Position numbers and translations under genes: made by a program. Below are positions 17,977 to 27,498 of a DNA stretch of 64,000 nucleotides, piece by piece. Positions within the stretch are counted from its first letter, which is position 1. Each line of letters begins with the position of its first letter. The stretch comes from an uncultured Cytophagales bacterium (GTDB lineage: Bacteria > Bacteroidota > Bacteroidia > Cytophagales > Thermonemataceae). The notes beneath the pieces were generated by a model. The model made no database searches. It was given only the letters and a program-made list of their open reading frames with translations, and had not been told where the DNA came from. The DNA is taken from the NCBI GenBank assembly GCA_938002655.1, contig CALLAC010000008.1:106252-170251 (forward strand), written 5' to 3'.

Positions 17977-19935
17977 TTAAGCAGGTTCAATCCATTTGCC
18001 ATCTTCTTTAATAAGATTGATGAGTTCGTCGAGGGCATTTTCTTCGGCTACGGTGCGTTTGACTATTTCTTTGCCACGATATAACGAAATTTTTCCTTTG
18101 CCCGAGCCCACATAGCCATAATCGGCATCTGCCATTTCGCCAGGTCCGTTTACGATACAGCCCATAATAGCAATTTTTACGCCTTTCAGATGGTCGGTGC
18201 GTTTGCGAATTTTAGCAGTAACTTCTTGTAAATCAAACAAAGTTCTACCACAACTCGGGCAGGAGATGTATTCGGTTTTTGTGATACGTGTGCGTGTAGC
18301 TTGCAAAATACCGAATGCTAAGCTGTTGGCTTCTGCGGTTTTTTCAACAGATACGGAAATCATCAAGCCATCGCCCAATCCATCTAATAGCAATCCGCCT
18401 ATATCGGTAGAGGCATCAATTTGCAGTTGTTCTGAATCGTTTGTATGGTATTTTCGCCAGATAATAGCAGGTAAATTAATCTGATTTTGGATTAGCCTTA
18501 CGATAAAAGCTCTTATAGCGGGTAAAGCGTGGGCATTTTCGGTTTTCAGAATAAGTACCCAAGGCTTGGTTGGGTTTTGCAGACGATCAAGCAATTCGCC
18601 TTGCAGGTCTGTCTTATCTACATCAAGCAAAAGGAAATTGAGTTGTTCAGAAAAATCGTCATAAAAAAGGTACTCGGTTTCATTGCAAAGAGGATAAGAC
18701 TTTTCAATTTTATGCTTTACCCAAACCTGATAGTCTTGGATTGCTTGCAAACCATTGGGAAGCATAAAAGGGATAGGCTTTTCGCCTAAATACAAAAAGT
18801 CGGCGCCAAGGTCATTCATTGCCCATTTATCGGTGGCAGGTAAGTAAAAATGCCCGATTTTTTTCAAATCGTCTATTTTTACAGTATCAAAGGCTGAAAA
18901 ATCAGCAATAACACGAGGGACATTTTTAGCCCCAATATTCAAAATTTGGCAAGTTTCACGACGCTGGTAAGCAAAAGGATTGATAGGGTAAGCTTCAATG
19001 GCGGGAATAGGCTTTTGTAGTTTTTCTCGTTCTGTATAGCGATTGACGAGTTTTTTGGCTACGGGAATTTCGTATTCAGGGTTTTCGGTAAGCGAAACTC
19101 TCACGGTATCGCCCAATCCGTCTTCTAAAAGTGTACCAATACCTACGGCAGATTTGATTCTGCCATCTTCGCCATCACCTGCTTCGGTTACGCCTAAATG
19201 CAGGGGGTAAGGTTTTAAACCTTCTGCTTGCAGGCGTTGTACCAAAAGCCTGTACGCTTGCACCATTACCTGCGGATTGCTACTTTTCATTGAAAGTACA
19301 ATATTGTAGAAACCTTCGTCTTCGGCAATACGTAAAAATTCTAATGCCGATTCTACCATTCCTAGTGGGTTATCGCCATAGCGGCTCATAATTCTATCGG
19401 AAAGTGAGCCGTGATTTGTACCGATACGCAGGGCTGTTCCGTATTCTTTGCAAATTTTAATCAAAGGCACAAATTTTTCTCTGATGCGTTCAAGTTCGGC
19501 TTGATACTCGGCTTCGGTGTAATGAATTACTTCAAATCGTTTTCTATCAGCAAAATTGCCCGGATTGATACGCACTTTCTCAACAATTCGGGCGGCAAGT
19601 TCGGCGGCGTTGGGCGTGAAATGAATATCTGCAATAAGTGGTGTGCGATATCCTAATTTACGCAGTTCTTTTTTTATATGTTGCAAATTTTCTGCTTCTT
19701 TGATACTCGGAGCTGTGATACGTATATATTCGGAGCCTGCTTCAATGAGGCGGATACACTCAGCTACTACGGCAGGCGTATTCATTGTGTCAGAAACTGT
19801 CATGGTTTGTACTCGAATAGGATTGTTGCCTCCCAAAGGTACATCACCGATTTTTACTTCAATGGTTTGCCTACGCTGATATTTCGTAAGAGAAGAGCAA
19901 TAAAGCAATTTGTGATGGCTTTGAATTTCTTGCAT
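17977..19935 (-). CDS. ispG: 4-hydroxy-3-methylbut-2-en-1-yl diphosphate synthase, long Bacteroidota form
   Basis: A 652-residue enzyme of the non-mevalonate isoprenoid pathway. It reductively opens methylerythritol cyclodiphosphate using a 4Fe-4S cluster. The N-terminal TIM barrel starts 'RRQTIEVKIGDVPLGG'. The C-terminal cluster domain has Cys559-x2-Cys562 ('CPSCGRT') and Cys593 with Glu600 in 'GCIVNGPGE'. Between them lies an insertion of about 250 residues, the extra domain known from plants, Chlamydia and Bacteroidota; E. coli IspG is ~370 residues. The ATG at 19935 is chosen over an ORF extension of 20 codons because the extension is Phe-rich and unlike the family. A TAnnTTTG-like box (TATTTTTG) lies just upstream at 19952-19959. 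dxr of the same pathway is at 53655. Confidence 0.95.
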   Translation of the reverse strand: MQEIQSHHKLLYCSSLTKYQRRQTIEVKIGDVPLGGNNPIRVQTMTVSDTMNTPAVVAECIRLIEAGSEYIRITAPSIKEAENLQHIKKELRKLGYRTPLIADIHFTPNAAELAARIVEKVRINPGNFADRKRFEVIHYTEAEYQAELERIREKFVPLIKICKEYGTALRIGTNHGSLSDRIMSRYGDNPLGMVESALEFLRIAEDEGFYNIVLSMKSSNPQVMVQAYRLLVQRLQAEGLKPYPLHLGVTEAGDGEDGRIKSAVGIGTLLEDGLGDTVRVSLTENPEYEIPVAKKLVNRYTEREKLQKPIPAIEAYPINPFAYQRRETCQILNIGAKNVPRVIADFSAFDTVKIDDLKKIGHFYLPATDKWAMNDLGADFLYLGEKPIPFMLPNGLQAIQDYQVWVKHKIEKSYPLCNETEYLFYDDFSEQLNFLLLDVDKTDLQGELLDRLQNPTKPWVLILKTENAHALPAIRAFIVRLIQNQINLPAIIWRKYHTNDSEQLQIDASTDIGGLLLDGLGDGLMISVSVEKTAEANSLAFGILQATRTRITKTEYISCPSCGRTLFDLQEVTAKIRKRTDHLKGVKIAIMGCIVNGPGEMADADYGYVGSGKGKISLYRGKEIVKRTVAEENALDELINLIKEDGKWIEPA

Positions 19936-20053
19936 AAACAAAACTTTATTGCAAAAATAACAAAAAAAATCAAAGAAATGTTGAAAAGCTATCAAGCAAA
20001 CTACTTGTTCATTTAAACGTGAAGAGCTAGTAAATTTTTATTGAATGTCATTT

Positions 20054-23000
20054 TTACTCATTTACCAACACAAAAGCTCCCCAATATTTAGGCTTGATGT
20101 ATTTCTGCCGAATAGCCTTTTGAGCCTCGAAAAAACTTTCTTGCAAAGATAATTTTTTATTCTGCCAATTGGCATACAATAGTTCCATAAATTCTTGGGT
20201 AGCGGCATCATCTACTTTCCATAAAGAAATAATCAGATTTTGGGCTCCTGCCTGCAAAAAAGCTCGTTGCAAACCAAATACTCCTTCACCATTAGCAATT
20301 TCTCCTAAGCCTGTTTCGCAGGCAGAAAGTACTACTAAATCGGTATTTTGAAGGTTAAGTTGAGCCGCTTCGTAAGCTGTAAGTATACCATCTTCTTGGT
20401 TGCTACTGATTTGAGCATTTTTCAGACTACCGCTACAATTTGCCAAAAGCAAGCCTGCTCGCAAAAGAGGATTTTTGGCAATTTCCATTCGTTTGTTATC
20501 TATTTGCATAGCGTTTGTTTCGGGGAGGTCTTCTAAAAAGAAACCGTGCGTGGCAATGTGTAAAATCGTTGGATTTTCAATTTTTTTAAGAGCATCTTCG
20601 GTAGCGTTTTTATCTTGTAAAAGTGTAGTGTTAAAAGCATTTTTCGTTAAGATTTGGGCAATTTGGTCAGTTTCTTTTTTAGTGCCGGGCAGGTAGCTTA
20701 CGTTATCAAAGTTAAGGAAACGACTGATGCGTTGTTTTTCTTTTGGCTCAATTTTTTGTGTAAAGCCTCTGCGGTTGGGGCTTTCAGTTTTTTGTTCCAA
20801 ACCCTGATAATCGGGATAGCCAATAAGTACTGCCGTTTTGCTACCGATGGGAGTAGGTTTGTTTTGAGCTAATTTTTTTAGATTGGTGAGTTGATAAATT
20901 TGTAGAAATTCACCTAAAAATTGCTTTTTGCTTTCATCGTATAGTGTTGCCAAGTTAATTTTATGATATACGCCATCAGGAGAAAAGTACACTTTCTTAA
21001 ATGAAAGATTTTGCAAAGATTTGCTTTGTTTGAGGATATTGCCCCAGAAGCTATTGTACAAATCTTTGTAAAAATTTTCTCTGCGAGTTTCAATGGTATT
21101 GCTGTAAAGAGCTAATTGTTCGGTTTCAAGCAGGTTGGAATTAGGAACAAAGACCAGTTCGGGGGCATTGGTAGTTTGAGCAGTAAGTATCAGAAAGGCA
21201 TAGACGGTGTCTATTTTTTTCGGATTGGCTAAATTGCTTTGCAAAGAGCGAATTACCTCTATGGCTATTTCATCGGCTTGAAGTTTCTTTTGAATTTCTT
21301 TCCAAGAGTATTTTTGAGGCTTTTTAGCCATATTTACTTTTTTAGAAAGTTCTTTTTCCAATGTATTGAGTTCGTTGCTTAGTTGCTCTATTGAGGGCAT
21401 TTTATCGCCAGCCTTTTGCTGATTAGAAGCATTGATAAAATTGAGGTATTCGTTTTTCTTATTGAGCCAATCGTTGTAAAGTTGGGTTACTTGTGGATTT
21501 TTGAGAGCCAATACCTTTTTTTGTAAATTTTGCGAAGCCTCTGCAATCATTCCTTTCGTGAGCAAGCGAAAATCTAGTAAATCGTTTAAAATGCTTGGAT
21601 TTTGGGGGGCATAATTGAAACAAAAATTTACATAATTGATAAAAAAGGCTTGCTGATTTTTCAGGAAGGCAATTTTTTCGCTTTCCGAAAGCATCGGAAA
21701 TACCTCAAAAATTCTATCGGTTTGTTTGCTAATGACTGCTTTGTAGATTTTTTCGGCTTCGGTGGGTTTGTTTTGGAGGCTATACAACCAAGCCAAATTT
21801 TGTTCAGCAACCAAATATTCTTGATGCTCTTTACCAAATATTGTTCGTTTGATTTTGAGAACTTGCGTAAGTAAAGGCTCGGCTTTGGAAAATTCACCAT
21901 TTTCTATGTAAGCAACCGCCAAATTGTTCAGAATGGAGCTTGTGAGTTCGTGTTCGTTTCCATAAACTTTTTCGGCAAGTGTATAGGCTTTTTGTAAGTT
22001 TTCAATCAAATTTTTATAGTTTTTCTGATAGTAATTTATTGCCGCAAGATTGTTGAGGCTAATAAGATATTCGGGGTGGCTTTCGCCATAGTTTTTTTGG
22101 ATAATTTCCAAACTTTGCTTGCAAATTTTTTCGGCTTCGCTGAAATCGCCTTGTAGGCTTATGGCATAAGCAATATTTCGCAAAGCAATGGCATAGTTGA
22201 TATGATTTTCGTTCCAGATGTTTCCTGCCAAGTTCCATATTTCACGGTATAGCTGTAAAGCCCTGTCGGTATTGCCCAGAGCCGTGTAAAATTGGGCAAT
22301 ATTGTTGAGTATCGTGATGTAAGTTTCGCTGTATTTGCCTGTGGCTTGCTCACAAAGCCGTTGAGCTTCAAAATATTTTTCTTCGGCTTGTAAAAAGTTT
22401 TCTTTTTGCAAATCTATGCTTGCAAGAGCTTGCAGAGCGGTAATATAAGGCAAACTGGTTTTACCAAGTGTTTTTTCAAAAAACTGCAAAGACTTTTCCA
22501 ATGCTTTTTGGGCAAAGCCAATTTCGCCTTTCTGTTTTTTAAAAATGGCATAATTCATTGCAGTTTGTTGGTATGGAAGGCTGTTGTTTCCATAGATTTT
22601 TTCATCAATAGCCAAGGCATTTTTGTAGAAAATCTCTGCTTTTCCGTAGTAGCCTAATTTAGTGTACAAACCTCCGAGATTGTTTTGAAGCATTGCATAG
22701 GTGCTGTTTTCTTTACCTAAATTTTTTTCACAGATTTGCAGTGCTTCGCCGTAGAGTTTTTCTGCTTCGCCAAAAAGGGCTTGAGCTTCTTTGAGACTGG
22801 CTAAATTGTTGAGAACAAGTAAGTAGTCTTGTTGGTGATTTTGTTCTTTGTAGATAGCCAGAGCATTTTGGAAGAGCTTTTCGGCATCTTGCCATTTCCC
22901 TAAATCTTGATACACATACCCCAAATAACTGCACGTGAGGGCATAGTCGGGGTGTTTTTTACCTAAAAATTTTTCTCGCAGCAACAGGGCTTCTTTTAGG

Positions 23001-23749
23001 TAAGTTTCGGCTTTGAGTGTTTGGTGAATTTCTTTGTAAAAACCTCCTAAATTGTGTAAATAATTCGCATATTCTTCATTTTTGCCAAAGGCTTTTTGGC
23101 TATCGGCAAGTAGTTGGAGAAAGGCTTGCTCGGCGTCTTTGAGTTTGCCTTTTTTGTAATAAATGATAGCCAAACCATTGAGAGCATTGTAATAGATTTG
23201 ACTTTGCGGAGAGGTGTATTTTTTTACTTCTAGAAACATTTTTTCAGCTTCATTGAACTTTTCGAGTTCTTTATAGATAGCTCCCAAAGTGTGGCAAATA
23301 GAAGCATAATCTTCGTATTCGGGTAGGTTTTTGATGAAATGGTAAGCCTCTTGGGTGTATTTTTCGGCTTGGGGGTAATTTTGTTGTTGGTAGTAATTTT
23401 TGCCTAAATTGTGAGCGGCAAGCACCAAAAAACCTTCCTGATTTTGCGGGTAATTGGCTTTTGCAAGTGTATAGGCTTCCTGAAACTCTTTCTCAGCTTC
23501 TTTGAGTTGGAGGTTGCTTTCGTAAGCTCTGCCTAAAATGGTAGTGATGTAGAAATAATTGATATTATTTTTCCCGACATAATCTATGGCTTGGGTTTTT
23601 GCTTGCGAAAGTTGGGTGATAGCTTCCTTGTAATTGCCTGATTGAAAAGCACTTACTCCATTTTTGAATTGGCTTTGCCAATCTTGTGCCTGCAAAAAAT
23701 TTACTAATAATAGCCAAAAATACAATGACCAATAAAATGTATTTTTCAT
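20054..23749 (-). CDS. Exported TPR-CHAT protein, second copy
   Basis: A 1231-residue protein with the same layout as the one at 9497. It has a signal peptide (1-21, ending LQA), TPRs from ~25 to ~690, a helical linker, and a CHAT domain from ~900 to the end. The caspase-like pair is His1078 in 'LHIATHGFFLED' and Cys1154 in 'VLSACETGLGEIANGEG', so catalytic potential is retained. The ATG overlaps the stop of the upstream two-TM PH-like gene by 4 nt (ATGA-type), indicating translational coupling. It is the last gene of a five-gene leftward operon of exported or membrane proteins (27421 down to 20054). The two CHAT proteins share their C-terminal motifs closely but have distinct linkers, so they are diverged paralogues. 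The substrate is unknown. Confidence 0.9.
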   Translation of the reverse strand: MKNTFYWSLYFWLLLVNFLQAQDWQSQFKNGVSAFQSGNYKEAITQLSQAKTQAIDYVGKNNINYFYITTILGRAYESNLQLKEAEKEFQEAYTLAKANYPQNQEGFLVLAAHNLGKNYYQQQNYPQAEKYTQEAYHFIKNLPEYEDYASICHTLGAIYKELEKFNEAEKMFLEVKKYTSPQSQIYYNALNGLAIIYYKKGKLKDAEQAFLQLLADSQKAFGKNEEYANYLHNLGGFYKEIHQTLKAETYLKEALLLREKFLGKKHPDYALTCSYLGYVYQDLGKWQDAEKLFQNALAIYKEQNHQQDYLLVLNNLASLKEAQALFGEAEKLYGEALQICEKNLGKENSTYAMLQNNLGGLYTKLGYYGKAEIFYKNALAIDEKIYGNNSLPYQQTAMNYAIFKKQKGEIGFAQKALEKSLQFFEKTLGKTSLPYITALQALASIDLQKENFLQAEEKYFEAQRLCEQATGKYSETYITILNNIAQFYTALGNTDRALQLYREIWNLAGNIWNENHINYAIALRNIAYAISLQGDFSEAEKICKQSLEIIQKNYGESHPEYLISLNNLAAINYYQKNYKNLIENLQKAYTLAEKVYGNEHELTSSILNNLAVAYIENGEFSKAEPLLTQVLKIKRTIFGKEHQEYLVAEQNLAWLYSLQNKPTEAEKIYKAVISKQTDRIFEVFPMLSESEKIAFLKNQQAFFINYVNFCFNYAPQNPSILNDLLDFRLLTKGMIAEASQNLQKKVLALKNPQVTQLYNDWLNKKNEYLNFINASNQQKAGDKMPSIEQLSNELNTLEKELSKKVNMAKKPQKYSWKEIQKKLQADEIAIEVIRSLQSNLANPKKIDTVYAFLILTAQTTNAPELVFVPNSNLLETEQLALYSNTIETRRENFYKDLYNSFWGNILKQSKSLQNLSFKKVYFSPDGVYHKINLATLYDESKKQFLGEFLQIYQLTNLKKLAQNKPTPIGSKTAVLIGYPDYQGLEQKTESPNRRGFTQKIEPKEKQRISRFLNFDNVSYLPGTKKETDQIAQILTKNAFNTTLLQDKNATEDALKKIENPTILHIATHGFFLEDLPETNAMQIDNKRMEIAKNPLLRAGLLLANCSGSLKNAQISSNQEDGILTAYEAAQLNLQNTDLVVLSACETGLGEIANGEGVFGLQRAFLQAGAQNLIISLWKVDDAATQEFMELLYANWQNKKLSLQESFFEAQKAIRQKYIKPKYWGAFVLVNE

Positions 23750-24450
23750 AAGTTTTTGTTTTCATCTTCAAGGATTTCAAAAATTTTTCTGTAATTTATC
23801 AAAAGGTTTGCAACAGAATTTCTGCATTCTAAAATGGGTATCCTTTCAGTTCTGACTCTAAAAGTAAGAATGGAATAGAATAATTTGCTCAAAATGCTTT
23901 CCTTAGGTTTTTTATTTGCAATCTCTTGTTGCGATGAGTAGTTTTCTTCATTGAAATTAGCTTTTACCAAGAATTCTATTTTTTCTTTCGTATGTTTATT
24001 TCTAAACGATATTTTATAAGCTCCGGCTTCCACAGGTGAGTATCTGTCATCCATGGAGTAATCTAAAAATGCAAATATTCCGATTGAGTGCGTTTTTTCA
24101 TTTTCAATGTCTCGCCAACTATAAAATTGATTCTGATTGATAGTAATTCCGTTCGCATCTATCTGAACTTCAAAAACTTTCGGAATAGAATGTGTGTAAA
24201 TCCGTGAAATGATAAGGGGAATTGTGGTGATTGCTGTAAAAAATAGAAAACTTGGATAATTACAGAAGATACACTTTTTATAGATAATCCACGAAATGAT
24301 AAAAATAGATAAAAATAGAACTCCAAGTGTTGTAAAATCATCTTTTACAAGTAAAGAATTTTTATATTTATCGGGTGCATATTCGGGCATTTTAATGACT
24401 AACTTATCAGGTACATTATAGAAGCCCTCTAAAAGTGCTTTTTTATGCAT
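23746..24450 (-). CDS. Two-TM membrane protein with a PH-like domain
   Basis: A 234-residue protein of unrecognised family. A ~40-residue N-terminal stretch is followed by two transmembrane segments at about 42-60 and 65-85. A beta-rich region then starts 'VFEVQIDANGITINQNQFYS' and continues 'WRDIENEK...AYKISFRN'. This resembles the bacterial PH-like (YcxB/bPH) pattern, in which a conserved W follows the '(D)xxGI' strand. The C-terminal ~70 residues are helical and charged. Both ends are probably cytoplasmic. It overlaps the second CHAT/TPR gene by 4 nt, which makes it that protein's closest genetic partner. The fold call is by pattern only. Confidence 0.6.
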   Translation of the reverse strand: MHKKALLEGFYNVPDKLVIKMPEYAPDKYKNSLLVKDDFTTLGVLFLSIFIISWIIYKKCIFCNYPSFLFFTAITTIPLIISRIYTHSIPKVFEVQIDANGITINQNQFYSWRDIENEKTHSIGIFAFLDYSMDDRYSPVEAGAYKISFRNKHTKEKIEFLVKANFNEENYSSQQEIANKKPKESILSKLFYSILTFRVRTERIPILECRNSVANLLINYRKIFEILEDENKNL

Positions 24451-24500
24451 AAAAAAGATTTTTTAATGTAGTTTTTTACCTTGCGAGTTTATTTTTCTTA

Positions 24501-25601
24501 CTATCTACAATCGTTGAGGGCTCTTTGGCAACGCTGGTACTCTTTACTGCTGGTGCCTTTTTGTTCTTTGAAAATTTGCATAGCTTCTTGCAAGTAAGGG
24601 CGTGCGTTTTGGCAATCTTTCATATATCGATAGCATTGCCCGATGTTTTCAACGATTGAGGCGTGTTCGGAGCTGTTTTTGCCATTTACTTTTTCAGAAA
24701 TATTTTTGCTTTCTTGTAGATATTGGAGAGCTGTTTTGAAATCTTCTTTCAAAAAGCGAATAGAAGCGATATTATTGAGCTGTGCGACGTATGCTTTGGA
24801 TTGCTTTCCTTGTGTTTTTTCGATGTAGGCAAGTACAATCCGATAGCAATTTTCGGCTTTTTGAAATTCGTTGCTCATTTCGTAGATAAAAGCCACGTCC
24901 AGAGCTGTTTCGGAATAGTTTTTGTCGTTTTCGCCAAATTTTTCTTTCAGCACAAGTAAATATTCGTCGGCATATTGAGAGGCTTTGCCCCATATTTTTA
25001 GGTTTTGCGTAGCCAAGACCAAACTACCCAAAAGTAAGTGATAATAATCTTTAGAATTTTCTTTGTTCAAGACCTTTTTAGCACTTTCTAAATATTGTAA
25101 AGCGTCCTTATATTTTCCTTCTTGATTGAGTTGGAAGCCTTTTTCAAAATCTTCTAGGGCTTTTACTTGTTCTTGTGGCAGGGGATTTCCTTTTTCATCA
25201 AAAATTTTTCTTTCTAGTAAGTTGCCTTTATCGTCGAAGCGTTTTTCTTCTACTTTTTTGCCGTTTTCGTTGTACCAAGTGCAAACGCCTTTTAATTTTT
25301 CATTTTGCGTGTTTTCGTCAATAATTTCTCCTTCAAATTGCAACTGATGATTGTGAGCGTAATAATCTTTGGCTTTGCCCACGATTTGTCCGTTTTTGTA
25401 CTCTGCAATACGATAATAGGCTACATCTTGACTTTGAGCGTTTTCAATAGGTTTCCAGTTTTTATCGAACTTAACCACCCATTTGCCTTGCCTGCGTCCT
25501 TGTGTGTCTGTAAGATTAGGAGCAGAGGGAATGCCTTTTTGAGCTGTTGCAAAAAAGCTCAAACATACAAAAATAAAGACGAGAAAGACTTGTTTTTTCA
25601 T
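24501..25601 (-). CDS. Exported MORN-like/TPR protein
   Basis: A 366-residue protein with a signal peptide (1-20, ending TAQ). An N-terminal region (~35-150) of 'GRRQGKWV', 'YKNGQIVG', 'WYNENGKKVEEKRFDDKGN' strands resembles MORN/YwqK-type repeats. About five TPRs follow over ~150-355 ('ALQYLESAKKVL', 'AENCYRIVLAYIEKTQGKQS', 'ARPYLQEAMQIFKEQKG'). TPRs usually hold protein partners; no catalytic motif is seen. Its TPR style matches that of the CHAT proteins, and it lies in their operon, 80 nt after the multi-TM gene and 50 nt before the PH-like gene. It could be a periplasmic scaffold (inference). Confidence 0.7.
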   Translation of the reverse strand: MKKQVFLVFIFVCLSFFATAQKGIPSAPNLTDTQGRRQGKWVVKFDKNWKPIENAQSQDVAYYRIAEYKNGQIVGKAKDYYAHNHQLQFEGEIIDENTQNEKLKGVCTWYNENGKKVEEKRFDDKGNLLERKIFDEKGNPLPQEQVKALEDFEKGFQLNQEGKYKDALQYLESAKKVLNKENSKDYYHLLLGSLVLATQNLKIWGKASQYADEYLLVLKEKFGENDKNYSETALDVAFIYEMSNEFQKAENCYRIVLAYIEKTQGKQSKAYVAQLNNIASIRFLKEDFKTALQYLQESKNISEKVNGKNSSEHASIVENIGQCYRYMKDCQNARPYLQEAMQIFKEQKGTSSKEYQRCQRALNDCR

Positions 25602-25681
25602 ATTTATTTAGGTGATTTGCCCTTATGCAGTTTTTTCATAATGCTTTTTAGAAAAACCCACAAGGGCTTTTTATACCAAAA

Positions 25682-26305
25682 TTACCTTGTGTAGATTACA
25701 TACGAATTGCTACTTGCAGAGCCTACACCCAACACGCCGAGACAAAAGGCGAGCATTATCAATCCAAACAAAAGTGCCATACCATTAGAATTGCTCAAAC
25801 CAACGATAAACAATATCAATCCGATAATAGAATTGATAGCGGCAAAAACTGCTCCTGCATCGGAATTGATAACAAGCGAAACAATTAGGCTAATTGCAGA
25901 AATCAAAAATATTGCCCAAGTTGCCTCTCCAAATAACAATAAAAGGAAAACAACCGAAACCAATCCAAACAAAACAGACCAAAATTTACCTTTTCTCGTA
26001 GTTTTCGTTTCTTGAAGTTGTTTTTGAGGTTTGAGGTTTTTTTTCATTTTTGCAAGAAACTTGCCCGAAGTAGCAGATTTGACAAGCGTTTTAGGGGCAT
26101 CAATTTTTTGCAAGTGTTCAATAGGTTTAACTGAAAAGGGCTGTACCGCAGTAGATACATTTTTTTCTTGTGCAGAAGTTTCTATTGCTTTTTCGGTAAT
26201 TGTGTAGGTTTCTTCGGCATCAGCCATTCGCACTGCCGATTCATTTTGGGCGAAAGCAATATATGCCCAAAGCCACAGAAAACAAAGAAAAGAAATTGAT
26301 TTCAT
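25682..26305 (-). CDS. Membrane protein with signal peptide and four C-terminal TM segments
   Basis: A 207-residue protein of unrecognised family. Residues 1-19 form a signal peptide (ending FAQ). A polar region runs over ~20-100 with a Lys-rich patch 'KMKKNLKPQKQLQETKTTRKGK', and about four closely spaced transmembrane helices lie at ~108-200, rich in Leu, Ile, Val and Gly. Similar small helical bundles occur beside secreted repeat proteins in Bacteroidota, with no assigned role. It lies 30 nt downstream of the WG-repeat gene in the same operon. Confidence 0.6.
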   Translation of the reverse strand: MKSISFLCFLWLWAYIAFAQNESAVRMADAEETYTITEKAIETSAQEKNVSTAVQPFSVKPIEHLQKIDAPKTLVKSATSGKFLAKMKKNLKPQKQLQETKTTRKGKFWSVLFGLVSVVFLLLLFGEATWAIFLISAISLIVSLVINSDAGAVFAAINSIIGLILFIVGLSNSNGMALLFGLIMLAFCLGVLGVGSASSNSYVIYTR

Positions 26306-26335
26306 ACGTTTTTGATTTTTGTTTTTTTCTTGAAG

Positions 26336-27421
26336 TTAAGGTTCGTAATATTCTGTGCCGTTTCGGTCTATGTAAAAAAAATTGCTGTTTTTTAAATATA
26401 CTTTTGCAATGCCATTGATAAAACTGTATGTAAATCTGTATTTACACGCAATCACTTCTTTTCCTGTTTTATCAATAAAGCCCCAACTGCCAAAATTTTT
26501 TATGGGAGCAAGTCCTTCATAGAAGAATTGAGCATCATTGTATTCAAAAGGAATTACTTCATTGCCCGATTTATCAATAAAGCCCCAGTATTTGCCACGT
26601 TTTACGGCGGCAAGTCCATCAAAAAACCATTTCACATCATCAAACTGATAGTTAATAACCTGTTTCCCTGACTTATCAATAAAGCTCCATTTTTTATTTT
26701 TCTTTACAGCGGCAAGTCCTTCATTGAAAGAAATAACGTCTTCATATTCTATTGGGATAACTATTTTTCCCATATTGTCAATAAACCCTGATTTTTTATT
26801 CAGTTGTACTGCGGCAAGGTTGCTGCACATACAACCTGCATTATCATACTGTAAAGGAATAATTTCCTTACCTGTTTTATCAATAAATCCCCACTTTTTA
26901 TTGCGTTTTACACGAGCTAAACCTGTACAATTCTCTTTTTTGATATTTTCGCAAAAATCGCCTGCTTCATCGTACTGAATAGGAATTACTTCTTTGCCTG
27001 TTTTATCAATAAAACCCCATTTTTTATTTAATTGTACTTTTGCTAAGCCTTCTGTAAAATCACCGACCATATCATAACGGCATGGAATTACCTCTTTGCC
27101 TGTTTTATCAATAAAGCCCCATTTTTTATTTAATTGTACTTTTGCTAAGCTTTCTGTAAAATCACCGACCATATCATAACGGCATGGAATTACCTCTTCG
27201 CCTGTTTTATCAATAAAGCCCCATTTTTTTTGAAGTAGAACTGCGGCGAGTTCTTCTGTAAACTCGCTTGTTTCATCATACTTGCATTCAATCACTATTT
27301 TTTTATTTTTATCGCAAAATCCCCATTTATCGCCTTTGCGGTAAGGGATAAGGTCAGGTTGGGAATAAGCTACTACACGCCATAACCATAATAGACTGAA
27401 AATGAGAATACGAATATTCAT
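26336..27421 (-). CDS. Exported WG-repeat protein
   Basis: A 361-residue protein with a signal peptide (about 1-20, ending YSQ) and nine WG-type repeats plus a partial tenth. Each repeat is about 34 residues of the form 'KKWGFIDKTGKEVIPCRYD', then 'F-x-E-G-L-A-x-V-x-x-N'. Repeat 4 has an 8-residue insertion, and one repeat has SGF in place of WGF. WG repeats are predicted beta-rich, probably propeller- or solenoid-like binding modules. Two adjacent repeats are nearly identical at the DNA level (see 27001-27204). It is the first gene of the leftward operon ending in the second CHAT gene, and carries the 20-bp element 50 nt upstream of its ATG. Confidence 0.88.
   Translation of the reverse strand: MNIRILIFSLLWLWRVVAYSQPDLIPYRKGDKWGFCDKNKKIVIECKYDETSEFTEELAAVLLQKKWGFIDKTGEEVIPCRYDMVGDFTESLAKVQLNKKWGFIDKTGKEVIPCRYDMVGDFTEGLAKVQLNKKWGFIDKTGKEVIPIQYDEAGDFCENIKKENCTGLARVKRNKKWGFIDKTGKEIIPLQYDNAGCMCSNLAAVQLNKKSGFIDNMGKIVIPIEYEDVISFNEGLAAVKKNKKWSFIDKSGKQVINYQFDDVKWFFDGLAAVKRGKYWGFIDKSGNEVIPFEYNDAQFFYEGLAPIKNFGSWGFIDKTGKEVIACKYRFTYSFINGIAKVYLKNSNFFYIDRNGTEYYEP
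27001..27204 (-). repeat. Two near-identical 102-bp tandem units in the WG-repeat gene
   Basis: Units 27001-27102 and 27103-27204 differ at about three positions in 102 bp and encode 34-residue WG repeats. The other repeats in the gene are much more diverged, so this pair is a recent in-frame duplication. Confidence 0.85.
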
Positions 27422-27470
27422 AATTCAATTATTTTTCCTCAAAGAAAAGAAAGCCTCTACATAGATGCTA

Positions 27471-27490
27471 TACCTCAAATGACGTATTTT
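27471..27490 (-). promoter_or_regulatory. 20-bp element upstream of the WG-repeat operon
   Basis: It matches 28411-28430 at 19 of 20 positions. It lies 50 nt upstream of the WG-repeat ATG at 27421, while the partner copy lies 45 nt upstream of the ankyrin ATG. It is a candidate operator or upstream promoter element. Confidence 0.5.
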
Positions 27491-27498
27491 TTACGTAT

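Noticed and set aside
20054..24450. Gasdermin-CHAT type cell-death pair
   Set aside because: The CHAT proteins carry signal peptides and the adjacent 234-residue protein has two TM helices with a PH-like domain, not the gasdermin layout. No CRISPR or Cas gene is present.
26997..27210. CRISPR-like repeat array
   Set aside because: The repeats are 102-bp in-frame coding units of the WG-repeat protein with no spacers.
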